Origin: Coriobacteriia bacterium
GTDB taxonomy: Bacteria; Actinomycetota; Coriobacteriia; Anaerosomatales; SLCP01
NCBI GenBank assembly: GCA_007125735.1
Contig: SLCP01000013.1
Location: forward strand, 1 to 56,975
Direction: 5' to 3'
DNA: 56,975 bases
The position numbers and the translations under genes were made by a program. Within the stretch, counting starts at the first letter, position 1. Each line of letters opens with the position of its first letter. The notes beneath the pieces are model-generated. The model did no database searches, was not told the DNA's origin, and was given only the letters and a program-made list of their open reading frames with translations. This document shows, piece by piece, positions 47,169 to 55,860 of the stretch.

Positions 47169-48698
47169 CTACTTGGCGTAGTCTACCGCCCTGCTCTCGC
47201 GTATCACCATGACCTTGATCTGACCAGGGTACTCGAGCTCGTCTTCGATCTGCTTGGCGATGTCCCGCGCGAGCAGCACGGAGTCAGCGTCGTCGATCTG
47301 CTCGGGTTTGACCATGACCCGGATCTCGCGACCCGCCTGCATGGCGTAGCACTTTTCGACGCCGTCATGAGATTGAGCGACCGACTCGAGCTTCTCGAGT
47401 CGCTTGACGTAGCTCTCGAGGGTCTCTCGGCGTGCCCCGGGCCGAGCGGCACTGATCGCGTCGGATGCCTGGACGAGGACCGCCTCGACGGTGCTGGGCT
47501 CGACATCACCGTGGTGCGCCTCGATGCAGTGCAGCACAGCGGGCGGTTCGTTCATGCGACGCGCGAGGTCGGCGCCGATGATGGCGTGGGGCCCTTCGAT
47601 CTCGTGATCGATGGCTTTTCCGAGATCGTGCAGGAGTCCAGCGCGCTTGGCGAGGCTCACGTCCACACCGAGTTCCGCAGCCATCACTCCTGCGAGATGG
47701 GACACCTCGAGGGAGTGGTTGAGAACGTTCTGGCCGTACGAAGTGCGGTACTTCAGGCGGCCGAGGGTACGCACGATCTCGGTATGCAGTCCGTGGATGC
47801 CGGCGTCGAACGCGGCCTGCTCGCCGGCTTCTTGAATCTGCTGGCTGACGAGGGCCTCCGCTTTGTTGTACAGCTCCTCGATTCGCGCGGGATGGATGCG
47901 GCCGTCCGCGATGGCAGACTCGAGGGTGATGCGGCCGATCTCACGGCGGACGGGATCGAAACTCGAGAGGATGACGGCCTCGGGTGTGTCATCGATGATG
48001 AGGTTGATTCCGGTCAGCTGCTCGAAGGCGCGGATGTTTCGGCCTTCCCGGCCGATGATACGCCCCTTCATGTCATCGCTCGGAATATGCACGACTGACA
48101 CGGTTGACTCCGCCGTGTGGTCAGCGGCGACGCGCTGGATCGCGATCCCGACGATGTTACGCGCCTTCTTATCCGCCTCATCGCGCGCGTACGCTTCGGC
48201 CTCGCGGATGATCGCGGCTGCGTCACGCTTCACGTCGTCCCTGACCCGGTCGAGCAGGAGCTCACGCGCCTGGTCGGACGAGAGTCCGGCGAGGCTCTCG
48301 AGCCGCTCGCGCTCTTGTTCTACGAGCTCAGCGAGTTCGGTCTCACGTTTGGTGATCTGACCCTGAAGACTCGAGAGCTGGTGCTCCCGCTTGTCGAGGG
48401 ACTCGATGCGGCGGTCGATGCTCTCCTCGCGTTGGATCAGGCGGTTCTCGATCGCTCCGAGCTCCTTGCGGCGCTCTTTGGCCTCGGCTTCGGCCTCTTG
48501 CTTCATGCGGAAGCTCTGATCCTTGGCCTCGATCAGCGCTTCCTTCTTGAGTGTCTCGGCATGTTTCTCAGCGTCCTGGACGATACGTTCGGCATCTTCA
48601 CGGGTGCGGACATCGCGACCCTGCACGAGGAATCGGGCGGCCAGGAAACCGAGAGTTACACCGACGATGGCTGCGACGATAGCGAAGACGATCTCCAT
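47169..48698 (-). CDS. rny: Ribonuclease Y
   Basis: A 509-residue membrane-anchored endoribonuclease that initiates mRNA decay. An N-terminal helix (EIVFAIVAAIVGVTLGFLAA) is followed by a long coiled coil (about residues 25-200). A KH domain (about 205-270) contains SDDMKGRIIGREGRNIRAFEQLTG. The HD domain (about 325-420) includes LNHSLEVSHLAG and LLHDLGKAIDHE. The ATG at 48698 has AAGGGAG nine bases upstream; a GTG at 48707 lies on top of that site. A 300-base leader precedes it. Confidence 0.96.
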   Translation of the reverse strand: MEIVFAIVAAIVGVTLGFLAARFLVQGRDVRTREDAERIVQDAEKHAETLKKEALIEAKDQSFRMKQEAEAEAKERRKELGAIENRLIQREESIDRRIESLDKREHQLSSLQGQITKRETELAELVEQERERLESLAGLSSDQARELLLDRVRDDVKRDAAAIIREAEAYARDEADKKARNIVGIAIQRVAADHTAESTVSVVHIPSDDMKGRIIGREGRNIRAFEQLTGINLIIDDTPEAVILSSFDPVRREIGRITLESAIADGRIHPARIEELYNKAEALVSQQIQEAGEQAAFDAGIHGLHTEIVRTLGRLKYRTSYGQNVLNHSLEVSHLAGVMAAELGVDVSLAKRAGLLHDLGKAIDHEIEGPHAIIGADLARRMNEPPAVLHCIEAHHGDVEPSTVEAVLVQASDAISAARPGARRETLESYVKRLEKLESVAQSHDGVEKCYAMQAGREIRVMVKPEQIDDADSVLLARDIAKQIEDELEYPGQIKVMVIRESRAVDYAK

Positions 48699-49012
48699 CG
48701 CGTGCACTCCCTTCTCAACGCTCGAGCGTCGGTTGACGGTCGGTTCGGCGGATCGACCGGTCTCCCGCAGCTGCTAACGTGCGTGCTGGGCTGCGCACAA
48801 CGAGTACCGGACGATGCGTCGTCCGGCATACGTGAGGTCTTCACTGCAGAGTGGAACAGGATGCCGTATATGCACAGCTACCGGGCCAGTAGTGGCCGCG
48901 TACATGGTCACAGTTCGTATCTCATCAGACGAACCGCCGGCATTGTCCCAAACGAAACGCGGCGGAGAATCACATATGCCCTTTGCATACTACCGATTAC
49001 CAGCGCAAAGCG
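48699..49012 (-). other. Gene-free leader region upstream of rny
   Basis: This stretch between the recX stop and rny has no convincing gene. It holds a promoter-like element at its recX end, a perfect 8-bp hairpin (48807-48826) and a weaker GGCCA/TGGCC pair near 48891-48904. If the promoter is used, rny has a leader of about 280 bases, long enough for structure-based control. I see no known riboswitch pattern. Confidence 0.45.
48807..48826. other. Perfect 8-bp hairpin in the rny leader
   Basis: CCGGACGA and TCGTCCGG pair around a TGCG loop. No T run follows on either strand, so a terminator is unlikely; it could be an RNA structure in the rny leader or a protein-binding palindrome. Confidence 0.4.
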
Positions 49013-49016
49013 TCAA
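48987..49016 (-). promoter_or_regulatory. Putative rny promoter
   Basis: On the minus strand TTGACG (49011-49016), an 18-base spacer and TAGTAT (48987-48992) resemble a housekeeping promoter. The -35 overlaps the recX stop codon. The TAGnnT form of -10 matches those predicted for recA, lexA, nrdR and the LysM gene. Confidence 0.45.
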
Positions 49017-49666
49017 GATTCGAATCGATTGCCACGTCGGTCATCGTCGTGGCGAGAGCGGTGTTCGATGGCGCTCAGGGCGACGTCGTAGGAGAATCCA
49101 CGCGAGACGAGACGACGAAGGAGGCGCTCGCGCTCTCGGCGGTCGCGGGGAGGGTCGTCAGGAAGGATCATGAGCGCACGATCGAGTTCGCGCGCTTCTG
49201 GGGCCTCACGCTCGACAAGAGCCGAGGCTCGATCGGGGTCGATCCCGGCCGAGCGGAGTCCCCGGATGATGCGCTCCCTTCCCCATCCCGAGGCCATCTT
49301 CGCGCGAACGTAAGACTCCGAAAAACGTCCCTCGTCTACGGCTCCGATGTCGTCCATGCGGGCCACCACGTCGCGAACGACATGGGCCGGATACCCGTCG
49401 TCAGTCAGACGGTTGGAGAGCTCCCCTGGCGAACGCTCGCGATGTCCGAGCAATCTCAGCGCACGAGCCGTCGCCGCTTCGGCTTCTACTTCGCCGAGAA
49501 GGAGATCGAGCTTGTCCGCGGTCATTCGGTCGCCACTCTCGATGCGCGCGGCGACCAGGGCCTCGATCGAGGTAGTCCTGACGTCGTGCCCGTCGATGGA
49601 CACGACGCGCGCCTTGCCGCGACGCGGATGAGTGTCGATCTGGATCTCGCCGGCCTCCAAGTCCAC
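49013..49666 (-). CDS. recX: RecA modulator RecX
   Basis: A 217-residue regulator that binds RecA and limits filament activity. It is built of three-helix repeats: ALRLLGHRERSPGELSNRLTDDGYPAHVVRDVVARMDDIGAVDEGRFSESYVRAKM is the typical central block, with further repeats at the C-terminus. The GTG start is eight bases after the recA stop, so the genes are co-transcribed and RecX should rise with SOS induction. The first 50 residues are an extra acidic/beta region often present in actinobacterial RecX. Confidence 0.93.
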   Translation of the reverse strand: MDLEAGEIQIDTHPRRGKARVVSIDGHDVRTTSIEALVAARIESGDRMTADKLDLLLGEVEAEAATARALRLLGHRERSPGELSNRLTDDGYPAHVVRDVVARMDDIGAVDEGRFSESYVRAKMASGWGRERIIRGLRSAGIDPDRASALVEREAPEARELDRALMILPDDPPRDRRERERLLRRLVSRGFSYDVALSAIEHRSRHDDDRRGNRFES

Positions 49667-49674
49667 CTCTGCGA

Positions 49675-50712
49675 CTACTCTACCTCTGTGTCAGCGTCCT
49701 GGGCGGGTGACGTGCCGTTGACAGGGAGGCCGAGACGCTCACGAATCGTGCGTTCGATCTCGGTTCGGACGTCGATGTGCTCGCGGAGGAACTCCTTGGC
49801 TGCTTCACGGCCCTGGCCAAGCCGCTCCTCGCCGTAGGTGTACCAGGCACCGGACTTGGAAACGACCGCCTCTTCGACTCCCAGGTCGAGGAGGTTGCCT
49901 TCTTTCGAGATGCCGGTGCCGTACATGAGGTCGAACTCAGCCTGACGGAAGGGGGCGGCGACCTTGTTCTTGACGACTTTCGCGCGGACGCGGTTGCCCA
50001 CGATGTCCGTTCCCTGCTTGATCGAGTCGATGCGACGGACATCGATGCGTACGGTGGAGTAGAACTTCAGGGCGCGTCCGCCGGTAGTGGTCTCGGGACT
50101 GCCGAACATGACACCGATCTTCTCGCGCAGCTGGTTGATGAAGATGCACGTCGTGTTGGACTTGTTGAGGGACCCCGCGAGCTTGCGGAGGGCCTGACTC
50201 ATGAGACGCGCGTGCAGCCCGACCGACGCGTCCCCCATCTCGCCTTCGAGCTCTGCGCGAGGCACGAGCGCGGCAACCGAGTCGATGACGATGACGTCTA
50301 TCGCCCCGCTGCGGACGAGCATGTCGGTTATCTCGAGCGCCTGTTCACCGGTGTCGGGTTGTGAGATGAGGATCTCGTCGATGTCGACTCCGAGACGGGC
50401 GGCGTAACTCGGGTCGAGCGCGTGCTCCGCGTCGACGAACGCCACCACCCCTCCCATCGCCTGGGCCTCTGCGACGATCTGGAGCGCCAGCGTGGTCTTG
50501 CCGCTTGACTCGGGCCCGAAGATCTCGACGATGCGGCCGCGCGGCACTCCCCCTATACCGAGCGCAGCATCGAGCGCGAGGGCGCCGGTGGGTATCGCTG
50601 CCACTTGGGTGACGGCTGCGTGCTCGCCGAGCTTCATGAGCGAGCCCGTGCCGAACTTGCGCTCGATCTGCTCCTTGGTGACGTCAAGTACCTTGGTCTT
50701 CTCGGAATCCAT
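49675..50712 (-). CDS. recA: Recombinase RecA
   Basis: A 345-residue strand-exchange ATPase and trigger of LexA cleavage. Walker A is GPESSGKT (66-73); VIVIDSVAALVPRAELEGEMGD (Walker B) and the loop INQLREKIGVMFGSPETTTGGRALKFYSTVRIDVRR are standard. GGAGGAAGAGGAG precedes the ATG. No intein. Its promoter carries a LexA box, and recX follows. Confidence 0.98.
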   Translation of the reverse strand: MDSEKTKVLDVTKEQIERKFGTGSLMKLGEHAAVTQVAAIPTGALALDAALGIGGVPRGRIVEIFGPESSGKTTLALQIVAEAQAMGGVVAFVDAEHALDPSYAARLGVDIDEILISQPDTGEQALEITDMLVRSGAIDVIVIDSVAALVPRAELEGEMGDASVGLHARLMSQALRKLAGSLNKSNTTCIFINQLREKIGVMFGSPETTTGGRALKFYSTVRIDVRRIDSIKQGTDIVGNRVRAKVVKNKVAAPFRQAEFDLMYGTGISKEGNLLDLGVEEAVVSKSGAWYTYGEERLGQGREAAKEFLREHIDVRTEIERTIRERLGLPVNGTSPAQDADTEVE

Positions 50713-50759
50713 CGTGCGAGCTCCTCTTCCTCCAGGGGGACTCCCTCGGGGCTGACTCG

Positions 50760-50788
50760 ACGCTACACGAACACACGTTCGATGTCAA
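50760..50788 (-). promoter_or_regulatory. recA promoter with LexA box in the spacer
   Basis: On the minus strand TTGACA (50783-50788) and TAGCGT (50760-50765) are 17 bases apart. The SOS box CGAACACACGTTCG (50768-50781) lies within the spacer, so LexA binding would block RNA polymerase. The -35 overlaps the last codon of thpR. The arrangement is the same as in the promoter of the LysM gene. Confidence 0.8.
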
Positions 50789-51378
50789 CGGCCTCCGAGC
50801 GGGATGTCCGCTATCCGTTCGTAGACAGCGCCGCTCTTGGTGAGCGTGCTTGCGTACAACGTAACCTCCCCCACTGACATCGCATACGGCGGCCCCTCGG
50901 GAAGGTGGGCGGCGAGTACGGCGGCGGTGACACCCTCGGGCAGGCCGCCGAACGGGCGCGGACGACGGGCCCGTGCGAGGGTGACGTGGGGACGGAAGGG
51001 GCGGTCCTCGGTCTCGATACCGTAGATCGAGGCGACCTCCTCGAGAGCGCTGACCGCACGGCCGCCGGTTCCGCTCGGGTCTCGGAAGGTCGCCCACAGC
51101 ATACGGGGCGAACGTTGCCGCGGTGCGCCGACGACAGCGTCGGCAAGCGTGAGAGTGAACGGACTGACATCAGCGAGCGCCTCGCCGAAACCGGTAAGCA
51201 GCGGTGAGGCCGTCGCTTCGGCGATGTCGCCGAGGAAGACGCACGTGATGTGGAGGTTCTCGGCCGGAACCCACCGCGCGTCACGCCACCGGGGGTCGGC
51301 ATCGCGTGCGCGTGCGGCACACTCGGCGAGTGCTTCGCGCCACGGCGAGGGAAGTCCGATGCCCACGAACGCCCTCAT
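50785..51378 (-). CDS. thpR: RNA 2',3'-cyclic phosphodiesterase (ThpR / 2'-5' RNA ligase family)
   Basis: A 197-residue 2H phosphoesterase with the two HxTx motifs ENLHITCVFLGD and RPFRPHVTLARA. It opens 2',3'-cyclic phosphates on RNA; ligase activity is a side reaction in vitro. The ATG at 51378 overlaps the cinA stop (ATGA). It fits the common cinA-thpR-recA order of actinobacteria and firmicutes. Confidence 0.92.
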   Translation of the reverse strand: MRAFVGIGLPSPWREALAECAARARDADPRWRDARWVPAENLHITCVFLGDIAEATASPLLTGFGEALADVSPFTLTLADAVVGAPRQRSPRMLWATFRDPSGTGGRAVSALEEVASIYGIETEDRPFRPHVTLARARRPRPFGGLPEGVTAAVLAAHLPEGPPYAMSVGEVTLYASTLTKSGAVYERIADIPLGGR

Positions 51379-52616
51379 GACCGCGGTGTGACGGCCCGTC
51401 GGAGCAGGTCGAGTGCGTGAACGGTGGCGCGCGTCCGCACGAGCGCTCGATCCCCCCTGAACGTCACCGGTCCGGCGGTCACGGTGGTGTGGTCGGCGAT
51501 CGCGAACCACACGAGCCCAACGGGCTTCTCGGCCGTGCCGCCGGCAGGACCGGCGATGCCGGTGATGCCGAGAGCTACGTCGACACCGAGCGCCTCCCGC
51601 GCACCGAGCGCCATCTCGCGCACGGACGTCTCGCTCACAGCGCCGTGGGTGGCGAGCGTGCCGGGACTCACACTGAGAGCCGAGCGCTTGATGTCATCGG
51701 CGTAGGCTACGATGCTGCCGCGGAAGACTGCCGAGGAACCCGCGACGTCGGTCAGCGCCGCAGCTACGAGACCACCGGTGCACGATTCGGCTGACCCGAT
51801 CGAGATACCACGGGCGGTGGCGTCGCGGATGACAACCTCGGCAAGGGTGGCGCCATCCGTGGCGTAGCAGTGGGGTGCGAGAGCTGATGCAACGTCATCG
51901 GCGGCGGCGGCGAGGCCGGAGCCGTCGGTGCCATCGGCGATGAGGACAACGTCGACGAGTGAAGGGCGGCCGAGCACGGTCAGAGCGACACCCGTATGGC
52001 TCTCGAGCGCGCGCTCGGCTCGGAGCTGGGCGTCGGACTCGCGGATACCCACGCAGCCGAGCACGCGCGGCGGAGGAGCTTCGGCAGAGGTGAACGGTTC
52101 GACCGCCTCGGCAAGCATCGGCCGCATCTCGGCGGGCGGCCCGGGAAGGAGCACGAGGCTGCCTCGCGCGGTGGCAACCACCTGACCGGGGGCGGTGCCG
52201 ATCGAGGGAGCTAGGACGCGTGCTCCCTCGATCACGAGCGCTTGGCGGAGCACCTGCGCTGCAGCTCGCGGCTCGCGGTGCCCCTCGGCGATGGCCTGGA
52301 GTGCACGTTCGAGATGGGAATCGGGGCGGAGCGCCAGTCCGAGCGCGTCAGCGGATGCCTCGCGGGTCACGTCGTCGTGTGTGGGCCCGAGACCGCCGGT
52401 GACGACGACGAGATCGTGGTCTGCGATCGCGGTGCGCAGGTAGGCGGCGAGATGCGTGTGGTCATCGGGAAGCGCGAAGAGCGTCCGTGGCGCGTATCCG
52501 GCGGCGGCGAGGAAGCGCGCGATCTCGGGACCGTTGGTGTCTGGCCGCAAGCCGAGGACGAGTTCGGTACCTACCACGATCACCGCGGCAGACGGCATCG
52601 CACGTCGTGCGCTCAC
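51375..52616 (-). CDS. cinA: CinA family nicotinamide-nucleotide amidohydrolase
   Basis: A 413-residue two-domain protein. The N-terminal molybdopterin-binding-like domain has VIVVGTELVLG and VVVTGGLGPTHDDVTREA (a pyrophosphatase on ADP-ribose or NAD-related compounds in some bacteria). The C-terminal PncC domain (about residues 255-410) has SIGSAESCTGGLVAAALTDVAGSSAVFRGSIVAYAD and GITGIAGPAGGTAEKPVGLVWFAI, deamidating NMN. The GTG at 52616 overlaps the pgsA stop (GTGA) with GGAG upstream; ATG 52598 is an alternative. Confidence 0.92.
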   Translation of the reverse strand: MSARRAMPSAAVIVVGTELVLGLRPDTNGPEIARFLAAAGYAPRTLFALPDDHTHLAAYLRTAIADHDLVVVTGGLGPTHDDVTREASADALGLALRPDSHLERALQAIAEGHREPRAAAQVLRQALVIEGARVLAPSIGTAPGQVVATARGSLVLLPGPPAEMRPMLAEAVEPFTSAEAPPPRVLGCVGIRESDAQLRAERALESHTGVALTVLGRPSLVDVVLIADGTDGSGLAAAADDVASALAPHCYATDGATLAEVVIRDATARGISIGSAESCTGGLVAAALTDVAGSSAVFRGSIVAYADDIKRSALSVSPGTLATHGAVSETSVREMALGAREALGVDVALGITGIAGPAGGTAEKPVGLVWFAIADHTTVTAGPVTFRGDRALVRTRATVHALDLLRRAVTPRS

Positions 52617-53239
52617 GCCTGCTCCGCCTCGGGATCCCGTCGTTTCGTGCGCTCGTCCCATGGCCCGGCGAGCACGTCGCGCGCATGATAGAAGTAGTCG
52701 AACATCGAGACGATGGTGAGCACGACGGCGACACCCATGAGCGCCCATGCGAGCCAACCGAACCATACCGCACCGACATCGCCGAGCAGACGGAGCAGCG
52801 GGCCGGAGTCCTTGACGATGAAGCCGACGATAGCGATCACCTGAAAGACCGTCTTGGCCTTTCCGTAGGCCGAGGCGGCGATGACCTTGCCCTCGGCCAC
52901 CGCGACCATGCGGAGCCCCGAGACGATGAACTCGCGGCTGATGATGATGAGCGCGATCCACGACGGCAGCTCGCCGAGTTCCACGAGAGCGACGAGCGCC
53001 GCCGTCACGAGGAGCTTGTCTGCGAGCGGATCCAAGAACTTGCCGAACGTGGTCACCTCGTTGCGTGAGCGCGCGAGGTAGCCGTCGACTGCGTCGGTCG
53101 CGGCGAGCAGCGTGAAGAGCGCGGCGGCCAACACCGGTCCCCAGTACGGCATGCCCGCAAGCATGCTCACGACGAATACCGGGATGAAGACCATACGGAG
53201 CAGCGTCACCCGGTTCGCCCAGTTCAGAGGAATGTTCAC
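52613..53239 (-). CDS. pgsA: CDP-diacylglycerol-glycerol-3-phosphate 3-phosphatidyltransferase
   Basis: A 208-residue integral membrane enzyme making phosphatidylglycerol phosphate. The CDP-alcohol phosphotransferase motif is DAVDGYLARSRNEVTTFGKFLDPLADK, complete with all aspartates. About six hydrophobic segments. Substrate specificity (glycerol phosphate versus inositol or cardiolipin type) is inferred from its place beside cinA and rimO. The GTG start overlaps the rimO stop; its end overlaps cinA. Confidence 0.9.
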   Translation of the reverse strand: MNIPLNWANRVTLLRMVFIPVFVVSMLAGMPYWGPVLAAALFTLLAATDAVDGYLARSRNEVTTFGKFLDPLADKLLVTAALVALVELGELPSWIALIIISREFIVSGLRMVAVAEGKVIAASAYGKAKTVFQVIAIVGFIVKDSGPLLRLLGDVGAVWFGWLAWALMGVAVVLTIVSMFDYFYHARDVLAGPWDERTKRRDPEAEQA

Positions 53240-54522
53240 GGGAGCACCTCACCCGTCAGGTCGTAGCCGTACGCTTCGGTGATCCGGCATGTGACGAACG
53301 AGCCGGCGTCCACAGCCGCATCGAGGGTGACGATACCATCGACTTCGGGCGCTTGGCCACGCCACCGCCCCACGCCTACGCCGTCCTCGTCGACGCCCTC
53401 TGAGAGCACCTCCAGCGTGCGCCCGACGAGGTCCTCGGCGCGCGCGAAGCCGACTTCATCCGCCGTGTCGCGGACGCGCTGCGTGCGAGCGAGGCGCTCG
53501 TCGTCGGGCACCTGTCCGGGAAGCGAGGCGGCGGCTGTCCCCTCTTCGGGCGAGAACGGGAAGACGCCCACGTAGTCGATCCCGGCGCCCTCGATGAAGT
53601 CGAGAAGCACGTCGACGTCGTCCGCGGTCTCACCCGGGTAGCCCGCGATGAGGCTCGTCCTGAGCACGGCGTCGGGCATGTGGATCCGCACGCGTTCGAT
53701 GAGGCCGAGGAACTCCTCGGCAGAGCCGTGGCGGTTCATCGCGCGCAATATCGGTGCTGACGCGTGCTGGAGCGGGACGTCGAGGTAGTGGCAGACCTCA
53801 GAGGTCGCGGCCATGGTCGCGAGAAGGTCGTCGGTGATGCCGTCCGGCTGCACGTACATGAGGCGCAGCCACCGCAGGTCCGGTATCGCGGCGACGGAGC
53901 GGATCACGTCCGCAAGCGACTCGGACGAATGGAGGTCGCGGCCCCACGACGAGATGTCCTGGCCGATGAGAACGATCTCCCGTGCGCCACGCGCCACGAG
54001 CAGCGCCGCCTCCGCGAGTAGTTCGGCCAGCGGGCGCGAGCGGTACGGACCTCTGATCGTCGGGATCGTGCAATACGCGCACGAACGGAAACAGCCGTCG
54101 GAGACCTGGAGGTATGCCGAGGGACCGGCGTCGATACGGGCCGGGCCCGCGACGTGGCGGTGGGCCTCGCCGGTGAGCCGCTCGATGACGTCGAGGACAC
54201 CGGGCTCCTCGGCCAGCGGGAGGAACGCGTCGGCCTCGGGCATCGCCTCGGTGAGGTCGGACCCGTAGCGCGACACCATGCAGCCGGCCACGATGAGGCG
54301 TCTGCCGGGGGCGGCATCGCGCCACTCGGCGAGGTCGAGCGAGACGCTGACGGCCTCCTCGACGGCGGCCGTGATGAAGCCGCACGTGTTCACGACCGCG
54401 ACGTCGGCGTCATCGAGGGAATCGACGAGCTCGTAGGCGGAGGCGCTGACGAGCGCGCGCATGCGTTCCGAGTCGACCTCGTTCTTGGGACAGCCGAGGG
54501 TGATGAAGGCGACGCGCGTCAC
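53236..54522 (-). CDS. rimO: Ribosomal protein S12 methylthiotransferase RimO
   Basis: A 428-residue radical SAM enzyme that methylthiolates an aspartate of ribosomal protein S12. It opens VAFITLGCPKNEVDSERM (RimO form of the UPF0004 domain); the cluster motif is CFRSCAYCTIPTIRGPYRSRP; SLIAGYPGETADDVDVLLDFIEG and a C-terminal TRAM domain follow. The GTG at 54522 gives the family N-terminus; the ribosome site is weak and the longer open frame reads antisense-like repeats over yajQ. Confidence 0.94.
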   Translation of the reverse strand: MTRVAFITLGCPKNEVDSERMRALVSASAYELVDSLDDADVAVVNTCGFITAAVEEAVSVSLDLAEWRDAAPGRRLIVAGCMVSRYGSDLTEAMPEADAFLPLAEEPGVLDVIERLTGEAHRHVAGPARIDAGPSAYLQVSDGCFRSCAYCTIPTIRGPYRSRPLAELLAEAALLVARGAREIVLIGQDISSWGRDLHSSESLADVIRSVAAIPDLRWLRLMYVQPDGITDDLLATMAATSEVCHYLDVPLQHASAPILRAMNRHGSAEEFLGLIERVRIHMPDAVLRTSLIAGYPGETADDVDVLLDFIEGAGIDYVGVFPFSPEEGTAAASLPGQVPDDERLARTQRVRDTADEVGFARAEDLVGRTLEVLSEGVDEDGVGVGRWRGQAPEVDGIVTLDAAVDAGSFVTCRITEAYGYDLTGEVLP

Positions 54523-54530
54523 GTGCGACG

Positions 54531-55028
54531 CTAGCGGTAGTTGGTGAATTGGAGCGGGATGCCGTAGTCCTTCTCCTTGAGGAAGGCGATCACCTCTTGG
54601 AGCGTATCGCGCTTCGGGGAGAAGACGCGGAGTTTCGGGCCCTCGATCTGCACCTTGACCTTGAACTTCTCGTCCCTGATCTCCTTGTTGATGCGCCGTG
54701 CCAGCTCGGCCTCGATCCCGTTCACGATGGTCGCGGTCGTGCGGACGGTCCCGCCCGATGCGGCCTCCGGATCCCCCCACGACAAAGCCTTCAGATCGAT
54801 GCCGCGCCGCACGAGCTTGGACTCGAGAACGTCGATGACTTGTTTTGCAACGAACTCGGCGGGGGCCGCAACCGTGACGGTGCCGGTCGACTTGTCGAGT
54901 GCGACGGACGCGCCGGAGCCCTTCAGATCGTAGCGCTGGGATATCTCCTTTGCGGCCTGCTGGACGGCGTTGTCGACCTCCTGCATGTCGACCTCGGAAA
55001 CGATGTCGAAGCTCTGCTCCTTGGCCAT
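54531..55028 (-). CDS. YajQ family nucleotide-binding protein (UPF0234)
   Basis: A 165-residue cytoplasmic protein of two ferredoxin-like folds. The signature SFDIVSEVDMQEVDNAVQQAAKEISQRYDLKGSGASV and VQIEGPKLRVFSPKRDTLQEVIAFLKEKDYGIPLQFTNYR identify it. In some bacteria YajQ binds c-di-GMP and controls transcription; whether this one does is unknown. GGAAGGAGAG precedes the ATG. Confidence 0.93.
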   Translation of the reverse strand: MAKEQSFDIVSEVDMQEVDNAVQQAAKEISQRYDLKGSGASVALDKSTGTVTVAAPAEFVAKQVIDVLESKLVRRGIDLKALSWGDPEAASGGTVRTTATIVNGIEAELARRINKEIRDEKFKVKVQIEGPKLRVFSPKRDTLQEVIAFLKEKDYGIPLQFTNYR

Positions 55029-55067
55029 GGATCTCTCCTTCCGGTCACTGCCTCGCGAAGCGAGACG

Positions 55068-55856
55068 TCATTCTGCGGATAAGACGACGGTCGGCGGATC
55101 GCCGGCGGGTATCTCCACGTCCTCACCGTCGCGGTACACGGTGACTGCCGATGGACGGCCGATGCGCACCGACGCCTCCTCGGAGACGGTCCACTCCCGG
55201 GTCTGTCCGCCCGCCATCGTCCCCTCGTAGGCGGTGAGGCCGTCGACGGTAACGCGCAGCCACGACGAGCTGTCGGAATCGACGACGACACGCAGCGAGA
55301 ACGGCTCGCCCGAAGCGGTCACGTCCTCCTCGTCGCCGCCTTCTTCATCGGGCATAGGTTGATCGCCCGATGGATCGGGCACGCCGGGAGTGGCCGGAGG
55401 CGCCGGCACAGTCGTTTCCAGGGTGGGTGTCGTCTCGGGGCTCGTCGGCAGGGGTGGTGGTGGCTCGGGGTCGGACCCAAGCCGCGTGACGCCCCATACG
55501 GCCAGGCCGAGAAGGGCGATGATGGCGACCACGACGAGGATGGCCTTGATGGGCATCGCGTCTCCGTGATCGCGCGACGCGAGCACCGGTTCCGGCAGGT
55601 TGATGGGTGAGCGCCCAGAGTGCCCCGTCTCCTTCTCGTAAAGCTCGAGGAGCGGCCCTGGGTCGAGGCCGAGGTACTTCGCGTAATTCCGGATGTAGCC
55701 GCGTACGTAGGCGGGGCTCGGCAGGACGTCGTACTCACCGGCCTCGAGGGCCGCGAGCAGCTTTCCTCGGATGAAGGTGGCCGATTCCGCATCGGAGATG
55801 GTCTTTCCGAGTGCGCGACGCGCCTGCTCGAGGGTACGTCCGAGCGTCTCGGCCAT
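55068..55856 (-). CDS. RodZ-like membrane protein with N-terminal helix-turn-helix
   Basis: A 262-residue protein. Residues about 1-75 form a Cro/HTH_25-type domain (LGRTLEQARRALGKTISDAESATFIRGKLLAALEAGEYDVLPSPAYVRGYIRNYAKYLGL), as in RodZ. A membrane helix lies at about 103-123, followed by a Pro/Thr/Asp-rich spacer (about 128-185) and a C-terminal DUF4115-like beta domain (about 190-262). RodZ links the MreB cytoskeleton to wall synthesis in rods; whether MreB exists here is not visible. It starts four bases after the ftsK stop. Confidence 0.85.
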   Translation of the reverse strand: MAETLGRTLEQARRALGKTISDAESATFIRGKLLAALEAGEYDVLPSPAYVRGYIRNYAKYLGLDPGPLLELYEKETGHSGRSPINLPEPVLASRDHGDAMPIKAILVVVAIIALLGLAVWGVTRLGSDPEPPPPLPTSPETTPTLETTVPAPPATPGVPDPSGDQPMPDEEGGDEEDVTASGEPFSLRVVVDSDSSSWLRVTVDGLTAYEGTMAGGQTREWTVSEEASVRIGRPSAVTVYRDGEDVEIPAGDPPTVVLSAE

Positions 55857-55860
55857 CGCC

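Noticed and set aside
53236..54780. N-terminal extension of RimO over yajQ
   Set aside because: The extra 86 residues are low-complexity Arg/Gly-rich and antagonise the yajQ frame; the family N-terminus starts at 54522.
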